The notes: generated by a model from the letters alone, not told the origin. A stretch of 52,709 nt of DNA from Bacteroidia bacterium (GCA_020847635.1 JADLBQ010000031.1:1-52709); one strand, 5' to 3'; positions 33,644 through 42,948 are shown, counted from the first letter of the stretch. A program made the numbers and translations.

Positions 33644-34405
33644 ATGAGAAAGATTACTTTCTGCTTCTGTATGTTCTTGTGGCTGATTTCTTCAGAAGTA
33701 TTTGCTCAACTTCAGCCAAATCCTTTTGAATATATTGAGACTCCTCCCGAATTACTGAGAAAGGAATTCAGTGGTGGACTTACTATTCATAGCCATGGGT
33801 GGGGGTTGGAGTTCAGACGAGGCCGTAACCTGACCATAAAAAAGAAACGAATGCTGGATTTTGAGTTTGTGACCATGCATCACCCGAAAGAAATCAAATC
33901 CTTTAATCCATATTACGAAAACAGTAAGTCCTTTGTATTTGGAAAAATTAATGCGATGGCAACTTTTCGATCAGGTTACGGTATTCAGCGCGTTATTGCA
34001 TCTAAAGCCGAATGGGGCGGGGTTGAAATCCGAATCAATACAACCGGAGGGTTTTCTCTTGGAATGGCAAAACCCATTTACCTAAATATTATCAGACAGG
34101 ATTTATTTGACCCCGGGTTTGTTGTTTCAGTTGAAAAGTTTGACCCCACTATTCATACGATTGATCTGATTTATGGTCGGGCATCTTTCATGAAAGGCGT
34201 TGATGAAATGAAATTTTATCCCGGACTCTTTGCTAAAGCTGGGTTTAGTTTTGAGCACGGCAAGTTTAATGATGATGTTAAAATTATTGAAGTAGGGGCA
34301 ACCCTGGATGTTTATGGAGCAAGAATTCCAATCATGGCTTTAACTCGTAACTACCAGGTATTTCTGAATTTTTACATCAGCTTCCTCTACGGAAGAAAAT
34401 GGTAA
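33644..34405 (+). CDS. Exported protein of unknown function, probable outer-membrane beta-barrel
   Basis: 253 residues with a clear signal peptide (ITFCFCMFLWLISSEVFAQ). The mature protein alternates polar and hydrophobic residues in strand-length segments (GLTIHSHGWGLEFRRG, GFSLGMAKPIYLNII, GLFAKAGFSFEHG) and ends in an aromatic strand (VFLNFYISFLYGRKW), the usual C-terminal signature of an outer-membrane barrel recognised by BamA. I do not recognise a named family. It is a monocistronic gene between divergent osmC and the convergent gamma-lyase gene. Confidence 0.65.
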   Translation: MRKITFCFCMFLWLISSEVFAQLQPNPFEYIETPPELLRKEFSGGLTIHSHGWGLEFRRGRNLTIKKKRMLDFEFVTMHHPKEIKSFNPYYENSKSFVFGKINAMATFRSGYGIQRVIASKAEWGGVEIRINTTGGFSLGMAKPIYLNIIRQDLFDPGFVVSVEKFDPTIHTIDLIYGRASFMKGVDEMKFYPGLFAKAGFSFEHGKFNDDVKIIEVGATLDVYGARIPIMALTRNYQVFLNFYISFLYGRKW

Positions 34406-34445
34406 GCCATCTTTTATCTGAAACAGTTCAACTCCGTTACTATAC

Positions 34446-35705
34446 TTATTTATTTACCGATTTATCAAGTGCCTGACTAATATCGGCAATGATATCTTCA
34501 TGGTTCTCAATTCCTACAGACACACGAATCATCTGTGAAGTGATAGATAATTTCTTTCTTAATTCAGCATCAACATCCACATGAGTCATAGTAGCCGGAT
34601 GTTCAGCCAGGCTCTCAGTACTTCCTAGGCTAACAGCCAGTTTAATTAACTTAAGCGAATTCAGAAACTTAAACGCTTCTTTCTCGCCACCTTTAATATC
34701 AAATGAAATCATACCTCCGTTGCTAAGACACTGTTTTATTTTAATGTTATACTGCACACCGTCCTTTGCTGTCAGATTACCCGGGAAATAAACTTTTTCG
34801 ATTAACGGATGCTGATTTAGAAACTGAACCACTTTATCCGCATTAGCTGACTGAATATCCATTCGGGCTTTTAAAGTCTCAAGACTGCGAAGCAGTAACC
34901 AGCCAGTATTGGGACTTGGCATATTCCCAAGAAAAGTGCGCAATGCCTTTACTCTTTTAAGCAGAGCTTTTGAACCCAGGCAGGCACCTGCAATTACATC
35001 ACTGTGACCTCCGATATATTTTGTTGCAGAATATAAAACCAGATCAGCACCGTGTTTTAACGGATGCTGCCACAACGGACCCATATAGGTATTGTCAACT
35101 GCCAGGTAAACCGGCCTGTTACTGGTTGAAAAATGATCCGCAATTTCCTTACTACAGGCAATATCTATCAGATCATTTGTTGGATTGGCTGGTGTTTCAA
35201 TATAAACCAGTGCAAGCTTCCCAGCCAGCCCGGAAGACTCAACAATTTTAACAATATCATTCTTGCTTTGACCTACCCTGAACTCAACGACATGAATTCC
35301 GAATTTAGTTAGGATCTTTTTTATAAAGTGATCACTTCCTCCATACAGCGGACTGCTGATTAACAGCATGTCGTCTGGCTTGAGAAACTCAAATAAGACA
35401 GTTGTTATGGCTGACATTCCACTCTCAAAAACGGCACAATCCTCAGCTTCATCCCAAAGTGTAAGCCTGGCTTCCAGAATCTCCAGGTCAGGATTATTGA
35501 TTCTGCTGTAAATAAGTCCGGTTTCTTCTCCTTTTCGCTTGTCACGGAGGCCGTAGGCAACTTCAAAAAATGCCTTACCTGCTTCCGCTGTTTTAAATAC
35601 GAATGTAGAAGTTTGAAAAATTGGACATTTAACAGATCCTTCGGACAGTTCCGGTTTATAACCATAAGACATCATCAGGCTTTCCGGTTTCATTTTTTTT
35701 GCCAT
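34446..35705 (-). CDS. Cys/Met metabolism PLP enzyme (cystathionine gamma-synthase/gamma-lyase family)
   Basis: 419 residues. The PLP lysine is Lys229 in LYSATKYIGGHSDVIAG. ESGMSAITT and DNTYMGPLWQHPLKHGADL are family signatures, and SLGSTESLAEHPATMTH near the C-terminus binds the substrate carboxylate. Members either make cystathionine or split Met/Cys derivatives; the reaction cannot be fixed from motifs alone, though the inserted segment around YGLRDKRKGEETG is a feature of one unassigned subgroup. It is cytosolic. It starts 20 bases after the waaA stop and is probably in the same transcript. Confidence 0.88.
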   Translation of the reverse strand: MAKKMKPESLMMSYGYKPELSEGSVKCPIFQTSTFVFKTAEAGKAFFEVAYGLRDKRKGEETGLIYSRINNPDLEILEARLTLWDEAEDCAVFESGMSAITTVLFEFLKPDDMLLISSPLYGGSDHFIKKILTKFGIHVVEFRVGQSKNDIVKIVESSGLAGKLALVYIETPANPTNDLIDIACSKEIADHFSTSNRPVYLAVDNTYMGPLWQHPLKHGADLVLYSATKYIGGHSDVIAGACLGSKALLKRVKALRTFLGNMPSPNTGWLLLRSLETLKARMDIQSANADKVVQFLNQHPLIEKVYFPGNLTAKDGVQYNIKIKQCLSNGGMISFDIKGGEKEAFKFLNSLKLIKLAVSLGSTESLAEHPATMTHVDVDAELRKKLSITSQMIRVSVGIENHEDIIADISQALDKSVNK

Positions 35706-35725
35706 ATCTGATTAATCGGTTAATT

Positions 35726-36958
35726 TTAGTTGTTCTCTAAATTAATATTTTTTATAATCTGTTCAACAGCACCCGATTGCTTTTCAATAAATTTCTCCTG
35801 CGAAACCCGGATTGCTTTATACCTGTCATTATCAGCTAAGAGTTTACTTATACAGTCACAAAGTTCATTGTGGTTTGTTACCGAAAAACCGGTTCCGTTT
35901 TCAACCATGAGCTGAGCCTCAGCAAAATGGCTGATCCGGTTCCCGAAAATTACTGGTATATGATAGGCTGCCGGCTCAAGAATATTATGAAGTCCGGATC
36001 TAAAGGCCCCACCCACGTAGGCAATCATTGCGAACTGGTAAACAGAGGACAACAATCCGATGCTGTCAATAATCAAAATATCAGCAGGTACACCTTTGTA
36101 TTTCGAAAGACGGATAGGATGTCCCGGTAGTTTATCTTCAAGCTGCTGCAGATGGTTTTCGCTGATTTCATGCGGAGCAATAATCCAGCAAACCTGGTCC
36201 TCAGATTTTGAAATACATTTTGCAATCAGGGATTCATCTTCCGGCCAGGTACTTCCGCCAACAATTACTCTACGTTGATTACAAAACCGGTGAATCAGAG
36301 GTAAGTCTTTTGGATGAGCAGCAATTGATTTTACCCGGTCGTAACGCGTATCACCGCTTACCGATGCATTGTTGATTCCTGACTTTTTCAAAAGCCGGAG
36401 CGAAGATTCATTCTGAACAAAAATATGAGTACAAGACAACAGTATTTTTCTAAAGAAAGATCCATACCATTTAAAATAAATATGATCATTACGGAATCGT
36501 GCTGAGATAATGTACAATGGAATGTTTTTCCTTTTTAACTCTGAGATATAAAAATACCAGAACTCATATTTTACATATATTGCTAGACGTGGATTCACAA
36601 ATTTGATAAACTTCCGGGCATTACCCGGAGTATCAAGCGGGAGATAAAAGACCGCATCAGCAAGACCGGTGTTTTTTTTCTGCTCATAACCGGAAGCTGA
36701 GAAGAAAGTCAGAATAATTTTATAAGATGAATATTTTTTTTTCAGCTCTACAATAACCGGGACAGCCTGCTCAAACTCGCCTAAGGATGAACAGTGAATC
36801 CAGATCCGGTCGGCTGAAATACCTTTTAAATGCTGTTCAATTTGGTCAAACAAGCCTTTTCTTCCTTCGACCCATTGTTTTGCTTTTCTGTTAAAAGGTG
36901 AGTAAAGCCGGGCAGCAAAGGAATATAACAGCATACTCGTTAAATAGATCCACTGCAT
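35726..36958 (-). CDS. waaA: 3-deoxy-D-manno-octulosonic acid (Kdo) transferase WaaA/KdtA
   Basis: 410 residues, GT30 with two Rossmann-like domains. The catalytic base is Glu61 in HCSSLGEFEQ; YVKYEFWYFY, VSGDTRYDR, GGSTWPEDE and GGAFRSGLHNILEPA are family signatures. A hydrophobic N-terminus holds it at the inner membrane. It adds Kdo from CMP-Kdo to lipid IVA, the step after the products of the lpx operon located 24 kb away. It starts 3 bases after the stop of a probable outer-membrane protein gene. Confidence 0.95.
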   Translation of the reverse strand: MQWIYLTSMLLYSFAARLYSPFNRKAKQWVEGRKGLFDQIEQHLKGISADRIWIHCSSLGEFEQAVPVIVELKKKYSSYKIILTFFSASGYEQKKNTGLADAVFYLPLDTPGNARKFIKFVNPRLAIYVKYEFWYFYISELKRKNIPLYIISARFRNDHIYFKWYGSFFRKILLSCTHIFVQNESSLRLLKKSGINNASVSGDTRYDRVKSIAAHPKDLPLIHRFCNQRRVIVGGSTWPEDESLIAKCISKSEDQVCWIIAPHEISENHLQQLEDKLPGHPIRLSKYKGVPADILIIDSIGLLSSVYQFAMIAYVGGAFRSGLHNILEPAAYHIPVIFGNRISHFAEAQLMVENGTGFSVTNHNELCDCISKLLADNDRYKAIRVSQEKFIEKQSGAVEQIIKNINLENN

Positions 36959-36961
36959 GAA

Positions 36962-37714
36962 TCAATAAAAATAGAATTTCTGAGGTGCTCTTTTATAAAT
37001 TGGCAACATCCAGCCGGTACGAAGCCCAAACAACAAATCCACCCGTTTCGAGTCATCTCTTTTCATTTCATCATAATTATAATCACGTCTGTTCTCAGTG
37101 AAAGCCTGAATGAATTCAAATCCCAGATAAAAATTAACTAAATGTTTATTCCCAAAATAATAATACCCGATTGTTTCATGTAGCGAAATCCCATTGGTTA
37201 GCCGGTCATATCCTTTTTTATACTCTTTATTCAATTGGGGGATATTGTTTCCAATGGTTTCTATCCTGATTTTGTGCTGGAGTAAGCCCGGCCCTGCAGT
37301 TATCATCAGTCCGCTGTTTGCATTTGGCTTGCCCCAGGTAAATAATTTTCCGGCCGCTATTGCAATATGGAATCCTCTTTCAAAAAACCGGATGTCCGTA
37401 AATTTACCATCGTTGTCAAGAATACCGCCACCTTCTCCTTGCAAGGCTTTAAGCATCTGGTTTTCCTTAACCTGGTTTCCAAATAAGAATGCACCGTTCA
37501 GACCCACTAAATATCCGGTCTTCAGTTTGTGATAATAGATCCCTTCCAGCATTGAATTCCAGCCAAAACGATCTGCCAGGTCACCTGCCGGAAGCTGAAC
37601 CGAATACCCGATTCCAACAATATGCATCGTGATACTGGAATCACGGATACTTACCTGTGCATCGGACAAACCGGTAAACGCTAAAAACAATAAAGTGATA
37701 TACGTCCGTTTCAT
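36962..37714 (-). CDS. Exported protein of unknown function, probable outer-membrane barrel
   Basis: 250 residues with a signal peptide (ITLLFLAFTGLSDAQ). The mature part contains strand-length amphipathic segments (GIGYSVQLPAGDL, GYLVGLNGAFLFG, FHIAIAAGKLFTWG, LVNFYLGFEFIQAF) and ends in LLFGLRTGWMLPIYKRAPQKFYFY, so an eight- to ten-strand barrel is plausible. No named family is recognised. It is directly followed (3 bases) by waaA, which suggests a link to LPS biogenesis. The ATG is preceded by a -7 element at 4 nt. Confidence 0.65.
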   Translation of the reverse strand: MKRTYITLLFLAFTGLSDAQVSIRDSSITMHIVGIGYSVQLPAGDLADRFGWNSMLEGIYYHKLKTGYLVGLNGAFLFGNQVKENQMLKALQGEGGGILDNDGKFTDIRFFERGFHIAIAAGKLFTWGKPNANSGLMITAGPGLLQHKIRIETIGNNIPQLNKEYKKGYDRLTNGISLHETIGYYYFGNKHLVNFYLGFEFIQAFTENRRDYNYDEMKRDDSKRVDLLFGLRTGWMLPIYKRAPQKFYFY

Positions 37715-37718
37715 CGCT

Positions 37719-37726
37719 CAAACGTA
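37719..37726 (-). promoter_or_regulatory. -7 element 4 nt before the exported-protein/waaA unit
   Basis: Minus-strand TACGTTTG, then AGCG, then ATG. Exact match to TAnnTTTG, with no TTG at the usual distance. It is the third gene in the window with exactly four bases between the element and the start codon. Confidence 0.4.
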
Positions 37727-37777
37727 GGTGATTTTGTTCAATACTGGTTAAAAGGACTTCAGATAAATAAAGCATTC

Positions 37778-37785
37778 TATTTTTG
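37778..37785 (+). promoter_or_regulatory. -7 element 7 nt before the PLP desulfhydrase gene
   Basis: TATTTTTG, then GCTTGAA, then ATG. Exact match to TAnnTTTG; no clear TTG upstream. The leader would be only about 2-3 nt. Confidence 0.4.
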
Positions 37786-37792
37786 GCTTGAA

Positions 37793-38677
37793 ATGGAAGT
37801 AGAAATTACAACAGTTTCGGATGAAATTACCAGGTCAGCCGGAATCAGTCTGTGCATTTTACGACTAGACTTGTTACATCCGATTACTGGCGGAAATAAG
37901 ATTTTCAAGCTTCGTTACCTGATTGATAAGTATGGTGATATGCCTGAATCCACTAAGCCATTACTGCTCGGTTTTGGTGGTTATTACAGCAATGCGATTG
38001 CAGCCCTCGCCCGGTTTGGCAAGGAAAACCATTTCAGAACAGCTGCGATTATCAGAGGACAAAAGCCTGCTAAGAAGAATCTTACACTTTCAAGAGCAGA
38101 AAAGGATGGCATGAAACTCCATTTTGTATCAAGGCAATTGTATTCAGATAAAGCCATGGCTGCTGAAGAAATTATTTCTCACTATGAGGATAAGAATATT
38201 GAATTGATTCCGCAGGGTGTTGCCAGCTTTAACGGTTATCTCGGCTGTAAGCAAATTCTTGCAGGAATAAACCCTGAATACGATTATGTTATTTGTGATT
38301 CAGCAACCGGAACAACACTGGCAGGTCTGAGAGCATCAAGCCCTGACCGTATTCAATGCATTGGAATTGCAGTTCTAAAAAATAAAAGAGAACAATTGGA
38401 TAATTTGAAAGATTTCTTGATGGCTGACGGAATTCATGCTGCCGAAGTGGAGTTGATGGAAGATTATCATGGAGGTGGTTTTGCGAAGCAATCACCGGCA
38501 CTGATTGAATTTATTTCATGGTTTAACGATCGTCATCCCGATGTGCCTGTTGAAAAGGTTTATAGTGGCAAAATGATGTATGGTATTTATGACCTAGCGA
38601 ATAAGGGCTATTTTAAATCCGGATCTTCCTTACTGGCAGTACATTCGGGTGGACTTCAATATCTATTGCAGGAATGA
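37793..38677 (+). CDS. 1-aminocyclopropane-1-carboxylate deaminase / D-cysteine desulfhydrase family enzyme
   Basis: 294 residues, fold-type II PLP enzyme. The PLP lysine is probably Lys36 in TGGNKIFKLRYL. GFGGYYSNAIAALA binds the phosphate/substrate, and DSATGTTLAGL is the glycine-rich cofactor loop. Bacteroidota members of this family are usually annotated as ACC deaminase but may be D-cysteine desulfhydrases; no residue visible here settles it. It is cytosolic. Slightly shorter than plant or Pseudomonas enzymes (~330). It is the first of a plus-strand run with short gaps or overlaps. Confidence 0.83.
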   Translation: MEVEITTVSDEITRSAGISLCILRLDLLHPITGGNKIFKLRYLIDKYGDMPESTKPLLLGFGGYYSNAIAALARFGKENHFRTAAIIRGQKPAKKNLTLSRAEKDGMKLHFVSRQLYSDKAMAAEEIISHYEDKNIELIPQGVASFNGYLGCKQILAGINPEYDYVICDSATGTTLAGLRASSPDRIQCIGIAVLKNKREQLDNLKDFLMADGIHAAEVELMEDYHGGGFAKQSPALIEFISWFNDRHPDVPVEKVYSGKMMYGIYDLANKGYFKSGSSLLAVHSGGLQYLLQE

Positions 38678-38701
38678 TTAACATTGCTTCGGTTTTTTTT
38701 A

Positions 38702-39277
38702 ATGGAATGGATTAAGTCAGTTGACTATACAATTGTTTTAGGATTAAACAGCCTTTACTCAGACTGGCTTGATCAGATTATGCTGTTGATTTCCGGAAAA
38801 CTAATTTGGATTTTTTTGTACTTGTGGATGGCATACTTACTCATTAAAAAGGATAAGGCTGGTTTCTTACTAATCTTATTGAGTGTGGCGGTCTTAATAA
38901 CCTTTTCAGACCAATTGTCTGTATTGATTAAAAATCATGTTGAGCGTTACCGTCCTTCACACAACCTGATTTTGAAAGATCAGCTTCATTTACCGGATGG
39001 TCAAGGGGGCTTGTATGGATTTGTTTCTTCACATGCTTCAAATAATGCAGCGGTTACGGTCTTTTTAATATTATTATTCAATGGAAGAAACCGGATATTA
39101 AACCTTGTACTATTAATATGGTGTTTGTTAGTAGCAGTCAGCAGAATTTACCTGGGCCGTCATTTTCCAACTGATATAATTGGAGGTTGGATTACGGGTT
39201 CAAGTTGTGCGCTACTGCTTTATATGATATATGTACCAATCAGAAGGAGATTATTCAACAGCCTTAGAAAAACATGA
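38702..39277 (+). CDS. PAP2-family lipid phosphatase (undecaprenyl-diphosphatase-like)
   Basis: 191 residues from ATG 38702 (MEWIKSVDYTIV); a TTG at 38684 would add six residues. There are about five membrane spans. The three phosphatase motifs are present: K-x6-RP in IKNHVERYRP, the SSHASNN form of PSGH, and SRIYLGRHFPTDIIGG (SR-x5-H-x3-D). It removes phosphate from a lipid pyrophosphate such as undecaprenyl diphosphate or a phosphatidyl lipid, at the periplasmic face. The C-terminal ATGA overlap couples it to the PafA-like phosphatase gene. Confidence 0.87.
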   Translation: MEWIKSVDYTIVLGLNSLYSDWLDQIMLLISGKLIWIFLYLWMAYLLIKKDKAGFLLILLSVAVLITFSDQLSVLIKNHVERYRPSHNLILKDQLHLPDGQGGLYGFVSSHASNNAAVTVFLILLFNGRNRILNLVLLIWCLLVAVSRIYLGRHFPTDIIGGWITGSSCALLLYMIYVPIRRRLFNSLRKT

Positions 39278-40926
39278 AGAAACACAGCCTGTTTATTTTA
39301 ATTCTTGTAATGTGGAGTTTCAAAGGTGTAAATGGCCAGAATCAACTGGCAGAAGCTAATGCACCGGATAAGCCAACCTATCCCCGGTTAATTGTTGGAA
39401 TTGTTGTTGATCAGATGAAATACGATTACCTGTATCGGTTTTGGGATCAGTATGATTCAGGCGGCTTCAGGCGGTTAATCAATGAAGGTTTTGTTGTACA
39501 TAATGCCAGCTATAATTATATACCTACTTACACGGCTCCTGGCCATACAAGCATTTATACCGGATCAACACCTTCCTTACACGGAATTATCAGTAATGAT
39601 TGGTATGACCGTTCAAAGAACAGAAGTATTTATTGCGCTGAAGATTCGGCCGTAAGCCCTTTAGGCGGAAAGGCCGGATATATGTCACCTAAAAATATAC
39701 TTACAACGACCATTACAGATGAACTCAGAATTGCAACAAATTTTAAATCGAAGGTGATCGGAGTGGCTCTGAAAGACCGGGGTGCAATAATGCCGGCCGG
39801 ACACAGTGCCAATGCTGCGTACTGGTTTGATCCTTCATCTGGAAACTGGATTTCCAGCACCTGGTATATGAAAAAATTGCCGGATTGGGTAACTGATTTT
39901 AACAATCAAAAACTTCCTGAAAGGTATCTTAAACAACCCTGGAATACCCTTTTACCAATTGAAGAATATAAACGAAGTACAACAGATGATAACCGGTATG
40001 AACAACCCTTTAACGGAGAAGCTAGGCCGGTTTTCCCTCATGATGTACCTGCTTTATCAAAAGGTGATTTAGGATTCATCAGATCAGTTCCAGCCGGGAA
40101 TTCGTTAACTAAAGATTTTGCAATAGCAGCCATCCGGTCCGAAAGTATCGGGAGAAATTCAGTTACTGATTTTCTGTGTGTCAGCTTCTCACCAACAGAT
40201 TATATCGGGCACCGCTTTGGGACGCACAGTATTGAATTACAGGATTGCTATCTTAGGCTTGATCGGGATCTACAGAGCTTTTTTAACTTTCTTGATGAAA
40301 CAATTGGAAGCGATAACTATCTTGTGTTTTTAACTGCTGATCATGCTGCTGTGCCAAATCCACTTTTTCTAAACGATCATAATTTACCGGGTGGGTTTTT
40401 CAGATCCTCGAAATTAGCCGATTCGTTAAACCATTACTTGTCGGGTTTTTCAGAAAAGGGTAACTGGGTCTTAAGAATTGATAATGACCAGGTTTATTTA
40501 AATCATGATTTGATACAGAGAAATAAAATCAGCCTTGAAAAGGTTCAGAAAAATGCAGCTGATTTTCTGAGAGGCTTTGATGAAATTGCAGAAGTTATAA
40601 CAGCAACCGCATTGAATGAACAGGATTTTGTAAAACCACCGCTGAGCTTGCTTGAAAACGGATTTAATTCAAAACGATCGGGAGATGTAGCTTTTATTCT
40701 TAAGCCAGGTTACTTTGACTGGTCTAGAACAACCGGTACCTCGCATGGTTCTCCTTATGCTTACGATACACATGTTCCGTTAATCTTTATGGGCTGGAAA
40801 ATAAAAAAAGGCAGTACCGTTCGCAAAGTAGACATTACCGATATTGCTCCTACAATTTCGATGATGCTGAATTGTGATTTTCCGAGTGGTTGTACCGGTA
40901 AACCAATTGAAGAACTGTTTAAATAA
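39274..40926 (+). CDS. PafA-like alkaline phosphatase superfamily protein
   Basis: 550 residues with a signal peptide (LFILILVMWSFKGVNGQ), so periplasmic or surface. Residues include the metal-binding Asp46 (GIVVDQMKYDY), the Thr nucleophile region TYTAPGHTSIYTG (Thr87 most likely), SPTDYIGHRFG and LTADHAAV (Asp-His zinc ligands), and TGTSHGSPYAYD near the end, matching the Bacteroidota PafA family. It hydrolyses phosphate monoesters for phosphate supply. It overlaps the PAP2 gene by 4 bases. No phosphate-regulation site is visible. Confidence 0.9.
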   Translation: MKKHSLFILILVMWSFKGVNGQNQLAEANAPDKPTYPRLIVGIVVDQMKYDYLYRFWDQYDSGGFRRLINEGFVVHNASYNYIPTYTAPGHTSIYTGSTPSLHGIISNDWYDRSKNRSIYCAEDSAVSPLGGKAGYMSPKNILTTTITDELRIATNFKSKVIGVALKDRGAIMPAGHSANAAYWFDPSSGNWISSTWYMKKLPDWVTDFNNQKLPERYLKQPWNTLLPIEEYKRSTTDDNRYEQPFNGEARPVFPHDVPALSKGDLGFIRSVPAGNSLTKDFAIAAIRSESIGRNSVTDFLCVSFSPTDYIGHRFGTHSIELQDCYLRLDRDLQSFFNFLDETIGSDNYLVFLTADHAAVPNPLFLNDHNLPGGFFRSSKLADSLNHYLSGFSEKGNWVLRIDNDQVYLNHDLIQRNKISLEKVQKNAADFLRGFDEIAEVITATALNEQDFVKPPLSLLENGFNSKRSGDVAFILKPGYFDWSRTTGTSHGSPYAYDTHVPLIFMGWKIKKGSTVRKVDITDIAPTISMMLNCDFPSGCTGKPIEELFK

Positions 40927-40937
40927 CAGAAATTGAA

Positions 40938-41636
40938 ATGAACCGGCCTCAAATTATTTTTGAAGACAATCATTTGATAATTGTAAATAAAAAGGCAGGT
41001 GAAATTGTACAGGGCGACAAAACCGGAGATCAGCCTTTATGTGAGAAACTCAAAGCCTGGCTGAAAGACAAATACAACAAACCGGGTAAAGTTTTTGTAG
41101 GTGTTATTCACCGGCTTGACAGGCCGGTAAGCGGTATTGTTGTGTTTGCCAAAACAAGTAAAGCATTAGCAAGAATGAACATCTTATTTAAGGATACCAG
41201 GGTTGAGAAAACCTACTGGGCTGTAACAGGTAACAAACCCGCTGAAACGGCAGGAAGACTTGAAGGCTGGCTTCGCAAAAATGAGTCACTGAATAAAAGT
41301 TTTGTTGATCCTGATGGTTCCAGGGGAGGCAAATATGCATTACTTGATTATAAACTGATTGCTTCTTCAGATCATTACTGTTTAGTTGAAGTAAAGCCCG
41401 TTACTGGCCGCCATCATCAGATCAGGGTTTTACTCGCTCATGCAGGAATGCCAATTAAAGGTGACTTAAAATACGGAGCTGCCAGAAGTAATAAGGACGG
41501 CAGTATTCATCTTCATTCTCGTGAAATAACATTTAATCATCCGGTTAAAAATCAGCCATTACATATCGTATGTCCGCCCCCAAACGAACCCTTATGGAAT
41601 TATTTTATTGAACAAATAACCATTAATGAAAAATAA
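40938..41636 (+). CDS. RluA/RluD-family pseudouridine synthase
   Basis: 232 residues, a catalytic domain without the N-terminal S4 domain. The catalytic aspartate is Asp61 in HRLDRPVSGIVVFAKTSKA; GRHHQIRVLLAHAG and GDLKYGA are the other family signatures. It isomerises uridine in rRNA or tRNA; lack of S4 suggests an RluA-, RluC- or TruC-like target, which cannot be named. It is cytosolic. It overlaps the next gene by 11 bases. Confidence 0.92.
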   Translation: MNRPQIIFEDNHLIIVNKKAGEIVQGDKTGDQPLCEKLKAWLKDKYNKPGKVFVGVIHRLDRPVSGIVVFAKTSKALARMNILFKDTRVEKTYWAVTGNKPAETAGRLEGWLRKNESLNKSFVDPDGSRGGKYALLDYKLIASSDHYCLVEVKPVTGRHHQIRVLLAHAGMPIKGDLKYGAARSNKDGSIHLHSREITFNHPVKNQPLHIVCPPPNEPLWNYFIEQITINEK

Positions 41637-42921
41637 AAAGCTATTATTCGGTTTGATAATCGTTGCTGTACTGCTATGGGTAGGCGAGCTCTTAGTTGAT
41701 CAGCGGTTTGGAGATGGAGATGGAATTATTTCCCGATATAAAATTCATACACTTATTTTAATAGCCCAGCTTATTCTGCTATCTATTGCCGGGATTGTGG
41801 TAATTAATTATATTTATATAATTCTTCTACGAGGAAAAGCAGGATCAAGAAGTATTTTATGGGTTGCCGGCAAAGTATTTTTTGTTCTTTTAATTGCTCT
41901 GATTGTTCTGCTCCTTACAGAATTAACATTGCGGATTCTGGTTCCTTCTGAAGGTACTTTTGACATGATGTATCCAGTAGAAAATGCACGATCCCCTTAT
42001 CCTTATTCGATGTTTAAAGGTAAACCCGGAACTCCAACCGGTTATGGTTATGAACTGTACAACCTACATGGCTACCGTGGAAAATTCCCAGATTTTGGAG
42101 CTAATAAAAATGAATTCCGGATTGTACTATTAGGTGGTTCGGCAGTTTGGGAAGGAGATACAACCCTTGCCGAGTTTCTTGAATCTTATCTGAAATTACA
42201 CGGCCAGAGTCATGCTTCCGTGTATAATATGGGAGTTGTTGCCGCTAATTCATCTATGGAGGTTGTTACTCTGCTGAATGAAGTGTTGGGTCTTCAGCCC
42301 AATGTGGTTATTTTTTATGATGGTGCAAATGATATTATTCATCCATTACATTATGACCCCAGACCCGGGTTCCCGTTTAACTTCCTGGTGTATGAGCATA
42401 ATCCGTTTCTCGATAAATCATTCCCGGTATGGCTGCTGATGGCATATAAAAGCCAGATTTTCAGAGTGATTGCAAAACACTATTTAGCTGAACGAATCAC
42501 CCTGCAAAAATCATTAAGAACTTCCTCAGGTTATCTGACTGAAGCATGGCGAAAAAAAATTATCAGGATTTACCATTCAAATCACCAGATGGCACTTAAT
42601 CTTTGTCATAATCACGGAATTAAATTCTTTTCAGTTCTCCAACCGGTCGTTTATTCAAAGCAGATCTTTTCAAGAGAAGAAACGGAATTTGTTAAAGTAA
42701 GAGATCAGGAAAGGGAACATGTAACTGAATTGTTAAAGCTAATCCGGAATAAGTTTGAAGCAGACTCATTGCTGAATCAGCATTATTTAGATCTTACTTC
42801 GGTATTTGGAGTTGATTCAGTTCTTGTTTTTCGAGACAATGTTCACATGAATAATTCCGGGCGCAAAAGAGTTGCAGAAGAAATCGGTAAAAAACTTTTA
42901 AATACGGGCATGTTGAATTGA
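41626..42921 (+). CDS. Membrane-anchored SGNH/GDSL hydrolase-like protein
   Basis: 431 residues. Three membrane spans (about 6-23, 42-68 and 82-105) are followed by an SGNH fold: block I VLLGGSAVWEG (Ser172 candidate nucleophile), block III FYDGANDI, and block V DNVHMNNSGRKRVAEEI (Asp/His). The hydrolase domain should be outside the inner membrane. Such proteins often act as O-acetyl or lipid esterases on envelope polymers; substrate unknown. The start lies inside the pseudouridine synthase gene (11-base overlap), so the two are coupled. Confidence 0.82.
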   Translation: MKNKKLLFGLIIVAVLLWVGELLVDQRFGDGDGIISRYKIHTLILIAQLILLSIAGIVVINYIYIILLRGKAGSRSILWVAGKVFFVLLIALIVLLLTELTLRILVPSEGTFDMMYPVENARSPYPYSMFKGKPGTPTGYGYELYNLHGYRGKFPDFGANKNEFRIVLLGGSAVWEGDTTLAEFLESYLKLHGQSHASVYNMGVVAANSSMEVVTLLNEVLGLQPNVVIFYDGANDIIHPLHYDPRPGFPFNFLVYEHNPFLDKSFPVWLLMAYKSQIFRVIAKHYLAERITLQKSLRTSSGYLTEAWRKKIIRIYHSNHQMALNLCHNHGIKFFSVLQPVVYSKQIFSREETEFVKVRDQEREHVTELLKLIRNKFEADSLLNQHYLDLTSVFGVDSVLVFRDNVHMNNSGRKRVAEEIGKKLLNTGMLN

Positions 42922-42948
42922 ACTGGTACAAGACGAGCCTTGCCTAAA

